A stretch of DNA of 64,000 bases. Origin: Naumannella cuiyingiana. Lineage in GTDB: Bacteria > Actinomycetota > Actinomycetes > Propionibacteriales > Propionibacteriaceae. The notes under the pieces are model-generated. The model was not told the DNA's origin, did not search any database, and worked only from the letters and a program-made list of their open reading frames with translations. This document shows, piece after piece, positions 9,494 through 18,783 of this stretch (within the stretch, counting starts at the first letter, position 1; each line of letters opens with the position of its first letter). The stretch spans positions 62,001 through 126,000 of the forward strand of contig NZ_JACBZS010000001.1 in assembly GCF_013408305.1 (NCBI RefSeq). Reading direction: 5' to 3'. The translations under genes and the position numbers were made by a program.

Positions 9494-9507
9494 GGTTTGG
9501 CCAAACC
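9494..9507. promoter_or_regulatory. Perfect 14-bp palindrome GGTTTGGCCAAACC
   Basis: A perfect dyad in the divergent region between cmk and the glutamate-synthase-domain gene, between the cmk-proximal palindrome and the tandem repeats. Likely a binding site for a dimeric regulator; none is identified. Confidence 0.55.
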
Positions 9508-9525
9508 TGCACCGGTCCGCCCCGC

Positions 9526-9625
9526 TCGGGATGTGCACGGCACATGACCTCTCGGGATGTGCACGGCACATGACCTCTCGGGATGTGCACGGCACATGAC
9601 CTCTCGGGATGTGCACGGCACAATG
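9526..9625 (+). repeat. 26-bp tandem repeat array carrying inverted repeats
   Basis: Almost four head-to-tail copies with a period of exactly 26 bp start at 9526, 9552, 9578 and 9604. Copies 1-3 each contain the perfect inverted repeat ATGTGC-ACG-GCACAT (9531-9545, 9557-9571, 9583-9597); copy 4 begins the same way but diverges after GCACA. The ATG of copy 4 (9609) is the first in-frame start of the downstream gene. Spacing near 2.5 helical turns would put dimers on alternating faces. Confidence 0.85.
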
Positions 9626-11162
9626 GGCTCTCGTGCGCGCACCATGGATCGCAGCAACGCTCGCTGCGGCCGGCCTCGCCGGGCTGGCCGCCCAGGACCT
9701 GGTCCAGCGCAAGCGGGCGATCCGGCGCAACTTCCCGGTCCTTGGTCGAGCGCGGTACGCCATCGAGCGGATCGGGCCGGAGCTGCGCCAATACATCGTC
9801 GCCTCCAACAACGAGGAGCGACCGTTCAGCCGCGACCAGCGGAGCTGGATCTATGCCTCGGCCAAGCAGGAGAACAACTACTTCGGGTTCGGGACCGACA
9901 ACGACGTCGAATACACAGGCGGCTATCCGATCATCAAGCAGCGCACCTTCGCCCGGGTCGCGCCGCCCACCCGGATGGACTCCCACGACGCCTGGTTGCC
10001 CTCGGTCAAGGTGCTCGGCGGCGCGCGCGGGCGCCGGCACGCCTTCCGCCCCGACTCGGTGGTCAACATCTCCGGAATGTCCTACGGATCGCTGTCGGCG
10101 AATGCCGTGCGCGCAATGAACACGGGCGCCAGGCTGGCCGGGGTGCTGCACGACACGGGCGAGGGCGGCCTGTCCGCTCATCACCGGCACGGCGGCGAGT
10201 TGATCTTCCAGATCGGCACCGGCTACTTCGGCTGTCGCGACGCCGCCGGGAAATTCGATCTTGCCCGGCTCAAGGACCTGGTCGCCTCCGCGCCCGTGCG
10301 GGCGCTGGAGATCAAACTGTCCCAGGGCGCCAAGCCCGGCCTCGGCGGGATGCTGCCCGGGGTCAAGGTGACGCCCGAGATCGCCCGCATCCGTGGCATC
10401 GAGGAGGGCGTCGACTGCGCCAGCCCGTCGCGGCACACGGCCTTCGGCGACGTCGATTCCATGCTCGACTTCGTGGAGCTGCTGGCCGCCGAGACCGGCC
10501 TGCCCGTCGGGATCAAGACCGCCGTCGGGCACCTGACCTTCTTCGACGAGCTGATCGAGGCCCAGGCCCGCGGCGACCGCGGCATCGACTTCCTGACCAT
10601 CGACGGCGGCGAGGGCGGCACCGGCGCCGCTCCGTTGATCTTCGCCGACTCGGTCGCCTTCCCGTTCCGGGTGGGGTTCGCCAAGGTCTGGTCCAGGTTC
10701 GCCGAGGCGGGGCTGGCCGACGATCTGATCTTCATCGGATCGGGCAAGCTCGGCGTACCCGACAATGCGATCGTCGCGTTCGCCCTGGGCGCGGACCTGA
10801 TCAACGTCGGCCGGGAGGCGATGCTCGCCGTCGGCTGCATCCAGGCGCAGAAGTGTCACACCGACCACTGCCCGACCGGCGTCGCGACGCAGAACCGCTG
10901 GCTCGCGCACGGCCTGGACCCGCACGACAAGTCGATCCGGGTGGCGAACTATCTGGGTACGCTGCGCCGCGACCTCGCGCGCGTCGCGGAGGCGGTCGGC
11001 GTACCGCACCCGGCCCTGGTCTCCCCCGACGATGTCGAGATCATGGACGGCGCCTCCGGCTCGGCCACGGTACGCGAGGTCTACGGCTACCGGCCCGGCT
11101 GGAACGTGCCGACCCCCGCCGCGATCGCGGCCTGCGAGGAGCTGCTCGGGCCCCATCGCTGA
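9609..11162 (+). CDS. FMN-binding glutamate synthase domain protein, membrane-anchored
   Basis: A 517-residue protein related to the central/FMN domain of the glutamate synthase large subunit, without the glutaminase domain. The first 30 residues contain a hydrophobic segment (WIAATLAAAGLAGLAA) that may anchor it. The FMN barrel shows SGMSYGSLSANAVRAMN, a KPGLGGMLPG segment, IDGGEGGTGAAP, and a cysteine cluster GCIQAQKCHTDHCPTGVATQ that in glutamate synthases binds a [3Fe-4S] centre. The physiological reaction of this stand-alone family is not established. The start is uncertain: ATG 9609 lies in the last 26-bp repeat, and GTG 9633 would spare the repeat from translation. It is divergent from cmk and ends 14 bp from convergent tyrA. 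Confidence 0.85.
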   Translation: MCTAQWALVRAPWIAATLAAAGLAGLAAQDLVQRKRAIRRNFPVLGRARYAIERIGPELRQYIVASNNEERPFSRDQRSWIYASAKQENNYFGFGTDNDVEYTGGYPIIKQRTFARVAPPTRMDSHDAWLPSVKVLGGARGRRHAFRPDSVVNISGMSYGSLSANAVRAMNTGARLAGVLHDTGEGGLSAHHRHGGELIFQIGTGYFGCRDAAGKFDLARLKDLVASAPVRALEIKLSQGAKPGLGGMLPGVKVTPEIARIRGIEEGVDCASPSRHTAFGDVDSMLDFVELLAAETGLPVGIKTAVGHLTFFDELIEAQARGDRGIDFLTIDGGEGGTGAAPLIFADSVAFPFRVGFAKVWSRFAEAGLADDLIFIGSGKLGVPDNAIVAFALGADLINVGREAMLAVGCIQAQKCHTDHCPTGVATQNRWLAHGLDPHDKSIRVANYLGTLRRDLARVAEAVGVPHPALVSPDDVEIMDGASGSATVREVYGYRPGWNVPTPAAIAACEELLGPHR

Positions 11163-11176
11163 TCAGAACGCGCTGC

Positions 11177-12256
11177 TCAGGCGGGCCGGACGGTCCAGCC
11201 GGACCCGGTCATCACCCGGTCCAGCTCCGCGCGGCGCTCCGGGCGTACCGACAACCGAAGATGCCCGACCAGCCGCGCGGGATCGTGCTCGATCGCGATG
11301 TCCTCGACGTTCACCCCGGCGGCGTCGACATCGGCGAACAGCCGGGCCAGCGAGCCCGGCGCATCGGGGATCTCCACGACGACCTCGGCATAGTCCACCG
11401 GCGCGCGACCGTGCTTGCCGGGCAGCCGCCGGGTGCCGGCGACGCCGTCGCCCAGCCACTGCGCCACATCCGCGCCCGGCTCGGCGAGCTGGTCGGCAAC
11501 GACCGTCAGCCGCTTCGTCAGGGCCCGCAGCTCGGGCACCAGCATCCGCGCGTTGGCCGAGACGATCTGCTGCCACAGCGCGGGATCGCTGCCGGCGATG
11601 CGGGTGACATCGCGCAGCCCCTGGCCGGCCAGCGACAATTCCTCGGGCGGTACGCCGAGCAGGTGGCCGGCCATCGCCGCGGAGACCAGATGGGGCAGGT
11701 GGGAGACCCGGCCGACGGCCCGGTCGTGCTCGTCCGGGGCCAGGCTGATCACCCGGGCGCCACACAGCTCGGCGAGCCGGGTGACGGCCGCGACCGCCGC
11801 CGGCTCCGCGTCGGGGTGCGGGGTGATCGCCCAGGTCCGGTCGACGAACAGCTCGGGATCGGCAGCAAGCGGACCCGGCAGGTGCGATCCCGCCATGGGG
11901 TGCGAGCCCACATAGCGGCCGAGCGAGCGATGCTCCATCAGCTCACGCAGCACGGGTTCCTTGACCGAACCGACATCGGTCACGGCCGCGGAGCGGTAGG
12001 TGTCCAGCGCCTCGTCGACCACGCCCGCGATGGCCCGCGGCGGCACGGCGACGATCACCAGGCCGACCTCGTGCGGCGCGGCAACCGACGTCAGTGTGCC
12101 CGCCCCCCGCTCGGCCGCCACCCGGGCGTGGGCGGGATTGGCGTCCACCAGGTGCACGGTCTCGCCCGCCCGGGTCAGGGCCTGCCCGATCGAGGCGCCG
12201 ACCAGGCCGGCGCCGATCAGGACGACCGGGCCCAGCGGCGAGCCGGCAGCGGTCAC
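11177..12256 (-). CDS. tyrA: Prephenate dehydrogenase with ACT domain
   Basis: Oxidative decarboxylation of prephenate to 4-hydroxyphenylpyruvate for tyrosine synthesis. The N-terminal Rossmann fold has [17 protein letters not shown]; the catalytic region has GSHPMAGS, the conserved His segment. A helical dimerisation domain follows, and from about residue 285 an ACT-like regulatory domain ([23 protein letters not shown]) probably senses tyrosine. Length is 359 residues. The GTG start at 12254-12256 overlaps the prcA stop as GTGA, so it appears translationally coupled to the last proteasome gene. That coupling is unusual for an amino-acid biosynthesis enzyme and may reflect chance operon formation. 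Confidence 0.94.
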   Translation of the reverse strand: MTAAGSPLGPVVLIGAGLVGASIGQALTRAGETVHLVDANPAHARVAAERGAGTLTSVAAPHEVGLVIVAVPPRAIAGVVDEALDTYRSAAVTDVGSVKEPVLRELMEHRSLGRYVGSHPMAGSHLPGPLAADPELFVDRTWAITPHPDAEPAAVAAVTRLAELCGARVISLAPDEHDRAVGRVSHLPHLVSAAMAGHLLGVPPEELSLAGQGLRDVTRIAGSDPALWQQIVSANARMLVPELRALTKRLTVVADQLAEPGADVAQWLGDGVAGTRRLPGKHGRAPVDYAEVVVEIPDAPGSLARLFADVDAAGVNVEDIAIEHDPARLVGHLRLSVRPERRAELDRVMTGSGWTVRPA

Positions 12257-12975
12257 GCCTTGGCGCCGAGCAGCTCGGCCAGCGCCGGTTCGGTCAACCG
12301 TCGGAACTTGCGCTCCTGCGGCCTGGTCCGGTCGAGCACCGCGGCCTCCAGTGCCTCCGGGGCCAGCAGGCCCGGCTCGCCGGTCGCGGCATTCGCCCCG
12401 TCGGTGGAGGTGGCGAGCCCGCGCACGGTCAGTTGCAGGGCCTCCGCCAGCGGCAGGTCGGGCCGCCAGTCCGGCTCGATGGCCTTGGTGATCGCGTCCG
12501 CCGATCCGCCCATCACGGCGAACGTCTCCTCGTCGGCGACCGACCCGTCATAGCTCAGCCGATAGATCACGTCGCCGGCCGGCTCCTCGCCGAGCTCGGC
12601 GACGGCGAGCTCCACCTCATAGGGCTTCTCACCGCTGGTGGAGAAGATCGTGCCGAGGAACTGGGCGTACATGTTCGCCAACGCCCGGCCCGTGACATCG
12701 GCCCGGGCGTAGGAGTAGCCGCGCAGGTCGGCCGAGCGGATGCCCAGCACCCGCAGGTGCTCGAACTCGTTGTAGCGGCCGACGGCGGCGAAGCCGATCC
12801 GGTCATAGACCTCGGAGATCTTGTGCAGCGCGCGCGAGCGGTTCTCGGCGACCAGCAAGATGCCGTCGGCGTACCGGCTGACCGCGACCGAACGCCCGCG
12901 GGCGATGCCCTTGCGCGCGAAGTCCGCCCGGTCCTTCATCAGTTGCTCGGGCGCGACGTAGAGCGGCATGCTCAT
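12253..12975 (-). CDS. prcA: 20S proteasome alpha subunit
   Basis: Forms the outer heptameric rings that gate the actinobacterial 20S proteasome. The 240-residue protein has the alpha-type start [30 protein letters not shown], with N-terminal residues that form the gate, and [16 protein letters not shown], matching mycobacterial PrcA features. No propeptide or catalytic Thr is present, as expected. It lies 46 bp downstream of prcB and overlaps tyrA by 4 bp. The C-terminal 40 residues are variable in this family. It works with Mpa, Dop and Pup encoded upstream. Confidence 0.96.
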   Translation of the reverse strand: MSMPLYVAPEQLMKDRADFARKGIARGRSVAVSRYADGILLVAENRSRALHKISEVYDRIGFAAVGRYNEFEHLRVLGIRSADLRGYSYARADVTGRALANMYAQFLGTIFSTSGEKPYEVELAVAELGEEPAGDVIYRLSYDGSVADEETFAVMGGSADAITKAIEPDWRPDLPLAEALQLTVRGLATSTDGANAATGEPGLLAPEALEAAVLDRTRPQERKFRRLTEPALAELLGAKA

Positions 12976-13021
12976 CGCGGTCTCCTGCCTGTCGGGTCAT
13001 CCATGATCATTTTCCTCCGGC

Positions 13022-13849
13022 TCAGAGCAGCGGCGCCGCGGGACCGTCGGGACGCTGCATCCGGGCCGCGACGACCCGGTCGACGATCTCGCCGACCTCG
13101 TCGTCGGTGAGCCGACGGACGCCGTCGGCGGTGGCCATCATCACCACCGGGAAGATCCGCCGGGTGAGGTCCGGCCCACCGGTCGCGGAGTCGTCATCGG
13201 CCGCGTCGTAGAGCGCCTGCACCACCGCGGTCGCCGCGCCCTCGGCATCCAGGTCGTCGCGATAGAGCTTCTTCAGCGAACCCCGGGCATAGGTCGAGCC
13301 GGAACCGACCGCATGGAAGGCCGTCTCCTCGTAGCGGCCGCCGGTCGCGTCGTAGGAGAAGATCCGGCCCACGCCGCGCACCGGATCCCAGCCGGCGAAC
13401 AACGGCAGCACCATCAGGCCCTGCATGGCCAGGCCGAGGTTGCCGCGGATCATCGACGCCAGGTGATTGGCCTTGCCGGACAGCGACAGCGGCGCTCCCT
13501 CGATCTTCTCGTAGTGCTCCAGCTCGACGCGGAACAGCCGCACCAGCTCGACCGCGATCCCGGCCGTGCCGGCGATTCCGATCATGGAGTACTCATCGGC
13601 GGCGAACACCTTCTCGATGTCGCGCTGGGCGATCATGTTGCCCATCGTGGCCCGGCGATCGCCCGCCATCACCACCCCGCCGGGAAATCCGGCGGCGACG
13701 ATGGTCGTGCCGTGCGGGGCCAGCTCGGCGGCGCGCGTGCCGTCGGCGGCGGTCGAGGAGCCCGGCAGCGAACCGGGCGAGCCCGCCGCCGCGAGGTCGG
13801 CGATCGTCATGGGCAGGAGCTTGCCGGGGCTGCGCTGTGCGTCGGTCAC
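13022..13849 (-). CDS. prcB: 20S proteasome beta subunit
   Basis: Proteolytic subunit of the inner rings. The GTG at 13847-13849 overlaps the pup stop as GTGA, so translation is coupled to pup; longer in-frame readings upstream are spurious. The 275-residue precursor carries a 47-residue propeptide ending LAPHG; autocleavage exposes Thr48 of [21 protein letters not shown] as the nucleophile, with Asp and Lys-type active-site residues downstream (GDRRAT). The [14 protein letters not shown] and [17 protein letters not shown] segments are typical beta-ring sequences. It forms the pup-prcB-prcA operon. Confidence 0.96.
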   Translation of the reverse strand: MTDAQRSPGKLLPMTIADLAAAGSPGSLPGSSTAADGTRAAELAPHGTTIVAAGFPGGVVMAGDRRATMGNMIAQRDIEKVFAADEYSMIGIAGTAGIAVELVRLFRVELEHYEKIEGAPLSLSGKANHLASMIRGNLGLAMQGLMVLPLFAGWDPVRGVGRIFSYDATGGRYEETAFHAVGSGSTYARGSLKKLYRDDLDAEGAATAVVQALYDAADDDSATGGPDLTRRIFPVVMMATADGVRRLTDDEVGEIVDRVVAARMQRPDGPAAPLL

Positions 13850-14043
13850 TGGCCGCCCTTCTGCACGAAGGAGCGGACGAACTCGGCCGCATTGGTCTCC
13901 AGCACGCCGTCGATCTCGTCGAGCAGGTCGTCGAAGTCGTCGGTCTGCGGCTGGGCCTGCGCCTGGCCGGGGGCACCGGCGTCGGCGTCCTCGCCGCCGT
14001 CGCCCGAGCCCGGCCGATTGCTGCGTTCCTGCGACTGCGCCAT
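13846..14043 (-). CDS. pup: Prokaryotic ubiquitin-like protein Pup
   Basis: A 65-residue, mostly disordered acidic protein conjugated to lysines of target proteins to direct them to the proteasome. It ends in Gly-Gly-Gln, so the C-terminal glutamine must be deamidated to glutamate by Dop before ligation by PafA. The central-to-C-terminal part ([21 protein letters not shown]) is the helix that docks into the Mpa coiled coil. Shine-Dalgarno GGAGGT lies upstream of the ATG at 14043. It overlaps prcB by 4 bp and follows dop after 68 bp. The ligase gene pafA is not in the window. Confidence 0.97.
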   Translation of the reverse strand: MAQSQERSNRPGSGDGGEDADAGAPGQAQAQPQTDDFDDLLDEIDGVLETNAAEFVRSFVQKGGQ

Positions 14044-14088
14044 GTCGGCACCTCCGTCCCTGCGTCCGGCCGCCCTGGCCGGAACTCC

Positions 14089-14094
14089 AGCCTA
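14089..14094 (-). promoter_or_regulatory. Candidate -10 box for pup-prcB-prcA
   Basis: TAGGCT on the minus strand lies between the dop stop and pup, about 45 bp before the pup ATG, leaving room for a short leader containing GGAGGT. It would let the core particle and Pup be expressed apart from dop. Confidence 0.4.
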
Positions 14095-14111
14095 GCGACC
14101 GCGACCGACCC

Positions 14112-15629
14112 TCACAGGTGAAGCCGTTCCAGCAGGTCGGCCAGCCCGTCCGCCGCATCCATCAGCTCCCCGACGTGCCGCCGGGTGCCGCGCGCGGGAT
14201 CGGTCGTCGGCACCCGCAGCAGGCTCGCCCGCCCCGGCACCTCGAAGATCAGCGAGTCCCAGGACGCGGCGAGCACCGAGCGGCCGTACTCGGCGACGCA
14301 GCGGCCACGGAAGTACGCGCGGGTGTCGTCCGGCGGCTCGGTGATCGCGGCGGCGATCGCGTCGTCGGTCACCAGCCGCCGCATCCGGCCGCGGTCGAGC
14401 AGGCGCCGGTAGAGCGACCGGGCGGGATCGAGGTCGGCGTACTGCAGGTCGACCAGCGCCAGCTTGGGCGCATCCCAGCCGAGGCCGTCGCGGCGCCGGT
14501 AGGACTCCGCCAGCCGCCACTTGGCCACCCAGTCCAGCCGGTCGGCCATCGCCAGCGGATCGGCGCGCAGCCCGTCGATCGCCGCCTGCCACTCCTCCAG
14601 CACCCGGTACGCCTCGGCGTCCGCGCCGCCCGGATCGACCCGTTCGAGGTGTCGCCGACACGCCTCCGCATAGGCCTCCTGCAGGTCCAACCCGCTCATC
14701 GCCCGACCGTCGGCCAGCGGCACCAGCTCGCCGAGCGCGCCCGCATCCAGATCGGCGTCGTGGCTGATCGCCCGGAAGGCGGCCACCGGATCGGTCAGGG
14801 TGAGCGAGCCGTCCAGGTCGCCGGCCTCCAGGGCGCGCAGCACCAGGGCCGCCGTACCGATCTTGAGGAAGGTCGCGGTCTGCGAGCAGTTGGCATCGCC
14901 GGTGATCACGTGCAGCCGGCGATGCAGCGTGGCATCGGCATGCGGCTCGTCGCGGGTGTTGATCAAGGGCCGGTTCATGGTCGTCTCCAGGCCGACCTCT
15001 GCCTCGAAGAAGTCGGCGCGCTGGCTGAGCTGGAACCCCGGGCGCTCGCTGTGCTGGCCGATGCCGATCCGCCCGGCGCCGGTGATCACCGGACGCGAGG
15101 CGAGGAACGGGGTGAACTGGACGACCACGCGGTGGAACGGGGTGCGGCGCGACAGCAGATAGTTCTCGTGGGTCCCGTACGAGGCGCCCTTGCCGTCGGT
15201 GTTGTTCTTCCAGATCCGCAACTGCGCGCCGAACCGCCGGGACGCGGCCCGCGCGGCGCGGAGCAGGATCTCGTCGCCGGCGGCGTCGTAGCGCACGGCG
15301 TCCAGCGCGCTGGTCACTTCGGGCCCGGAGTACTCCGGATGGGCATGATCGACATAGAACCGCGCACCGTTGGCGAGCACCACATTGGCCAGCCCGTCCT
15401 CGACATCGGTCAGCATGTCGGGGCTCGCGCCGCTGCGATCGACGTCGAAGCCGCGCAGGTCGCGCAACGGAGACTCGGTCTCGTAGTCCCAACGCATCCG
15501 GCCGCCGGCGATCTCGTCGGCATAGGCGCGCACGAGATGGTTGGACAGGTACATCGGGTGCAGGTCCAACTCCGCGCCCGGGGCGAGGGTGATGCCGTAC
15601 TCGGTCTCGATCCCGAAGATCGGACTCAT
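14112..15629 (-). CDS. dop: Pup deamidase / depupylase Dop
   Basis: Converts the C-terminal Gln of Pup to Glu and removes Pup from substrates; related to the glutamine synthetase / carboxylate-amine ligase fold. The 505-residue protein begins [13 protein letters not shown], the nucleotide/Mg-binding GIETEYG signature, followed by [29 protein letters not shown] and [15 protein letters not shown], as in mycobacterial Dop. The depupylase-specific aspartate is probably within the [18 protein letters not shown] region, not pinned here. ATG 15629 is chosen because homology starts there and it overlaps the preceding stop as ATGA; an ORF extension to 15839 lies inside the upstream gene. Distinction from PafA rests on the longer length and position beside pup. 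Confidence 0.94.
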   Translation of the reverse strand: MSPIFGIETEYGITLAPGAELDLHPMYLSNHLVRAYADEIAGGRMRWDYETESPLRDLRGFDVDRSGASPDMLTDVEDGLANVVLANGARFYVDHAHPEYSGPEVTSALDAVRYDAAGDEILLRAARAASRRFGAQLRIWKNNTDGKGASYGTHENYLLSRRTPFHRVVVQFTPFLASRPVITGAGRIGIGQHSERPGFQLSQRADFFEAEVGLETTMNRPLINTRDEPHADATLHRRLHVITGDANCSQTATFLKIGTAALVLRALEAGDLDGSLTLTDPVAAFRAISHDADLDAGALGELVPLADGRAMSGLDLQEAYAEACRRHLERVDPGGADAEAYRVLEEWQAAIDGLRADPLAMADRLDWVAKWRLAESYRRRDGLGWDAPKLALVDLQYADLDPARSLYRRLLDRGRMRRLVTDDAIAAAITEPPDDTRAYFRGRCVAEYGRSVLAASWDSLIFEVPGRASLLRVPTTDPARGTRRHVGELMDAADGLADLLERLHL

Positions 15630-16060
15630 CGCGCCCCGGCCGATGCCGCGCGGCGGGCGAGGGCGCGGACGAGCGCGACCAGCGCCCGCCAGCCCAGGAG
15701 TCCGGCGAGCAGGGTCAGCGTCGCCACCACCAGGAACGCGGGCGCCCCGGCGCCGACCGCGATCCGGTAGCCCAGGCCCACGCCGAGCGTGGCGGCGGCC
15801 ACGATCGCGCCGGAGGAGATCCGGTCCGCTCGCCGCCATCGCCGTGCCGCGCCGAGGACCAGCCAGCCGATGGCGGCTCCCGCCGCGAACGGCGCGGCCA
15901 CGGCCAGCACCTGGCTGGCGTCCTGCGCGCCGCCGTGACTGGCCCGGCCGGCGGTGGCGAAGCCGACGATCACGATCGCGTCCAGCAGCGCGGCCAACAC
16001 GACGGTGTTGACCGGCCCGATCCGGCCGGTGGCCGCGGTCCGGTCGTCGACGTCGGTCAC
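15626..16060 (-). CDS. DUF3054 family membrane protein
   Basis: A 144-residue protein with about four predicted transmembrane helices. [22 protein letters not shown] and the later [16 protein letters not shown] match the DUF3054 pattern (a small actinobacterial membrane family of unknown function). It sits inside the proteasome locus, overlapping mpa upstream (GTGA at 16057-16060) and dop downstream (ATGA at 15626-15629), so it is translated from the same message. A membrane-protein gene between mpa and dop also occurs in mycobacteria, but the two are not necessarily related. Whether it has any part in pupylation is unknown. Confidence 0.8.
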   Translation of the reverse strand: MTDVDDRTAATGRIGPVNTVVLAALLDAIVIVGFATAGRASHGGAQDASQVLAVAAPFAAGAAIGWLVLGAARRWRRADRISSGAIVAAATLGVGLGYRIAVGAGAPAFLVVATLTLLAGLLGWRALVALVRALARRAASAGAR

Positions 16061-17754
16061 AGGTACTGCCCCGTGGTGCTGATGTTCTCCACGGCGCGAT
16101 CGGTGGCCTGCTTGGAGGTGAAGAGGGTACGCACGTGCACGATCCGCTCCCCCTTCTTGCCCGAGATGCGCGCCCAGTCGTCGGGATTGGTCGTGTTGGG
16201 CAGGTCCTCGTTCTCGGCGAACTCGTCGGTGCAGGCCTGCAGCAGATGCTGGATCCGGATGCCGCCGACGCCGGTCGCGAGTCGCTCCTTGATCGCCAGC
16301 TTCTTCGCCCGGCCGACGATGTTGTTGATCATCGCGCCCGAGTTGAAGTCGCGGAAGTAGAGCACCTCGGTGTCGCCGCCGGCATAGGTCACCTCGAGGA
16401 AGCGGTTGTCGTCGGAGTCGGCGTACATGTGTTCGACGGTCCGGTCGATCATCGCCGCCCGGCAGCGCGCCGGATCGTTGTCGAACTCGGCCAGGTCGTC
16501 GGGATTCAGCGGCAGGGTCGCCGACAGGTACTTGTCGAAGATCTCCCGTGCCGCCTCCGCGTCGGGCCGCTCGATCTTGATCTTGACGTCCAATCGCCCC
16601 GGTCGCAGGATGGCCGGATCGATCATGTCCTCGCGGTTGGAGGCGCCGACGATGATCACATTGTCCAGACCCTCGACGCCGTCGATCTCGGCGAGCAACT
16701 GCGGGACGATCGTGTTCTCCACATCGGAGGAGACGCCGCTACCGCGGGTGCGGAAGAGCGAGTCCATCTCGTCGAAGAAGACGATTACCGGCATCCCCTC
16801 CGACGCCTTGTCCCGGGCGCGGGTGAAGATCAGCCGGATGTGCCGCTCGGTCTCGCCGACATACTTGTTCAACAGCTCCGGCCCCTTGATGTTGAGGAAC
16901 CAGCTCCGTCCCTCGCGGCCGGTCGTCTCGGTCACCTTGCGGGCCAGCGAATTGGCCACCGCCTTGGCGATCATGGTCTTGCCGCAGCCGGGCGGTCCGT
17001 AGAGCAGGATGCCCTTCGGCGGCGCCAGCTCGAACTCGGCGAACAGATCGCGGTGCAGGAACGGCAGCTCGACCGCGTCCTGGATCTGTTCGATCTGGCG
17101 GCCGAGGCCGCCGATCGAGGTGTACTCGACATCCGGCACCTCCTCCAGCACCAGATCCTCCACGTCCACCTTCGGCACCACGTCGAAGGCGTACAGGATG
17201 CGCCGGTCGACCAGCAGCGAGTCGCCCGGCCGCAGCGTCTGGCCGCGGAGCTGGTCGGCCAGCCGGACCACATGCTCCTCATCGGCCTGGGCGACCACCA
17301 CGGCCCGGTGTCCGTCCTCCAGGACATCCTTCAGCACGGCGACATCGCCGACCGCGATCGGGGCGAAGGCATCGACCACGACATGGGCCTCGTTCAGCAC
17401 CACTTCGGCGCCCGGCGTCAGCATGGCCTGATCCACCTCGGGCGCGACGCTGACCCGCAGCTTCCGGGCGCCGAGCCAGACATCGGCATGGACCAGCGGC
17501 TCCGCGCCGGTGCGGGCGGCCTCCACGATCTGGTCGAGGATGCCGAAGCTGACCGGCGGCTGGGCCATCTGCTCCACCTCGGCGCGGACCTGGGTCAGCC
17601 GCTCGCGCGCCTGGCTCAGCGTCGCCGACAGCCGCTCGTTCTGGCCGGTCAGCTCGCGGACCTGGCCGCGGGCCTCGGCGAGCCGGCGCTCGAGCGCGGT
17701 GAGCTGTGCCGCCCGGTCCGGTTCGGGCGTACCACCCGTGACGTTCTGGGTCAT
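16057..17754 (-). CDS. mpa: Proteasomal ATPase Mpa/ARC
   Basis: Hexameric AAA+ unfoldase that recognises Pup and feeds substrates to the 20S core. The 565-residue protein has, in order, an N-terminal coiled coil ([23 protein letters not shown]) that captures Pup, two OB-type interdomains, and an AAA domain with Walker [16 protein letters not shown], Walker [13 protein letters not shown] and arginine-rich SRH ([14 protein letters not shown]). The C-terminus TTGQYL is the penultimate-Tyr docking motif that opens the proteasome gate. ATG 17754 is chosen for GGGGAGG 5 nt upstream. First gene of the overlapping mpa-DUF3054-dop set. Confidence 0.97.
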   Translation of the reverse strand: MTQNVTGGTPEPDRAAQLTALERRLAEARGQVRELTGQNERLSATLSQARERLTQVRAEVEQMAQPPVSFGILDQIVEAARTGAEPLVHADVWLGARKLRVSVAPEVDQAMLTPGAEVVLNEAHVVVDAFAPIAVGDVAVLKDVLEDGHRAVVVAQADEEHVVRLADQLRGQTLRPGDSLLVDRRILYAFDVVPKVDVEDLVLEEVPDVEYTSIGGLGRQIEQIQDAVELPFLHRDLFAEFELAPPKGILLYGPPGCGKTMIAKAVANSLARKVTETTGREGRSWFLNIKGPELLNKYVGETERHIRLIFTRARDKASEGMPVIVFFDEMDSLFRTRGSGVSSDVENTIVPQLLAEIDGVEGLDNVIIVGASNREDMIDPAILRPGRLDVKIKIERPDAEAAREIFDKYLSATLPLNPDDLAEFDNDPARCRAAMIDRTVEHMYADSDDNRFLEVTYAGGDTEVLYFRDFNSGAMINNIVGRAKKLAIKERLATGVGGIRIQHLLQACTDEFAENEDLPNTTNPDDWARISGKKGERIVHVRTLFTSKQATDRAVENISTTGQYL

Positions 17755-17850
17755 CCTGGCCTCCCCTGGCTCGGCCTCCCCCGACTGGGGGTGTCCCACG
17801 AGCCTACCCACCGGTCGACCCGCGGCCCGGGAGTTTCACACCCGCGCCGG

Positions 17851-18783
17851 TCAGCCGCCCACCCCCGGCGGTCGCGGCCCGGTGTAGTCCGGGCCGTAGG
17901 CGCCCGGCGCGGGCCGCCGCTTGCGCGGCGGTGCCGTGACGCCCGGGGCCAGCCGCCGCGCCGTGACCAGGAAGCCGGTGTGACCGGTGGCGGCGTGACC
18001 GGGCCGGATGGCCAGTCCCTCGGCGTGCCAGGGCCGCAGCGAGGACTCGGTCGCCTCCGGCTCGGTGAAGCCGGTGTGGGCGCGCAGCGTCTCCACGATC
18101 CGGCCGAGCTGGGTCGTGGTGGCGACATAGGCGCAGAACACGCCGCCCGGCTCCAGCGCGTCGGCCACCGCGGGTACGCAGTCCCACGGCGCGAGCATGT
18201 CCAGGATCGCCCGGTCGACCGGTTCCGGGCCGAGATCGGTGGCCAGGTCGCCGAGGCGTACCTGCCAGTTGTCGGGGCGTACGCCGAAGAAGTTCGTCAC
18301 ATTCCGCTCGGCGATCTCGGCGAAGTCGCCGCGACGCTCGTAGGAGTACAGGGTCCCGGTCGGGCCGATCGCGCGCAGCAGCGACATGCTCAGCGCGCCC
18401 GAACCGACACCGGCCTCGACCACCCGGGCGCCCGGGAAGATGTCGGCCGCCATCAGGATCTGCGCGGCGTCCTTGGGGTAGACCACCGCGGCACCGCGCT
18501 TCATGGTGACCGTGAACTCGGCGAGCAGCGGGCGCAGCGCTAGGTACTGCACGCCTCCGGTGGACGTCACCAGCACGCCCTCCGGGCCGCCGATCAGGTC
18601 GTCGTGGGCGATCGCGCCCTTGGCCGTGTGGAAGGAGCGCCCGGCCTCCAGCAGCACCGAGTGCCGCCGGCCCTTCGGGTCGTGCAGCGTCACCCGGTCC
18701 CCCGCCGCCAGCGGGCCCCGCCCGACCCCCGCCAGCGGGCGCCCCGGTCCGTTCGTGTGCTCGGACGAAACTTCGTCGGTCAC
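17851..18783 (-). CDS. trmI: tRNA (adenine-58-N1)-methyltransferase TrmI
   Basis: Predicted to make m1A58 in the T loop of tRNAs with S-adenosylmethionine. The 310-residue protein has the N-terminal beta domain (GDRVTLHDPKGRRHSVLLEAG), a YPKDAAQILMAADIFPG linker, motif I VVEAGVGSGALSMSLLRAIG, and DMLAPWDCVPAVADALEPGG with the DML/APW catalytic segment. It resembles Rv2118c of M. tuberculosis, which is likewise close to mpa. The GTG at 18783 overlaps the preceding lipoprotein stop as GTGA. The C-terminal Pro/Arg-rich 30 residues are variable. Confidence 0.94.
   Translation of the reverse strand: MTDEVSSEHTNGPGRPLAGVGRGPLAAGDRVTLHDPKGRRHSVLLEAGRSFHTAKGAIAHDDLIGGPEGVLVTSTGGVQYLALRPLLAEFTVTMKRGAAVVYPKDAAQILMAADIFPGARVVEAGVGSGALSMSLLRAIGPTGTLYSYERRGDFAEIAERNVTNFFGVRPDNWQVRLGDLATDLGPEPVDRAILDMLAPWDCVPAVADALEPGGVFCAYVATTTQLGRIVETLRAHTGFTEPEATESSLRPWHAEGLAIRPGHAATGHTGFLVTARRLAPGVTAPPRKRRPAPGAYGPDYTGPRPPGVGG

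Noticed and set aside
9526-9625. Tandem 26-bp repeats as a CRISPR array
   Set aside because: The repeats are head to tail with no variable spacers and no cas genes.
8721-11156. 811-residue minus-strand reading frame as a cmk fusion protein
   Set aside because: Only the last 239 residues match Cmk, a strong RBS with GTG lies at 9440, and the upstream part is antisense to the glutamate-synthase-domain gene.
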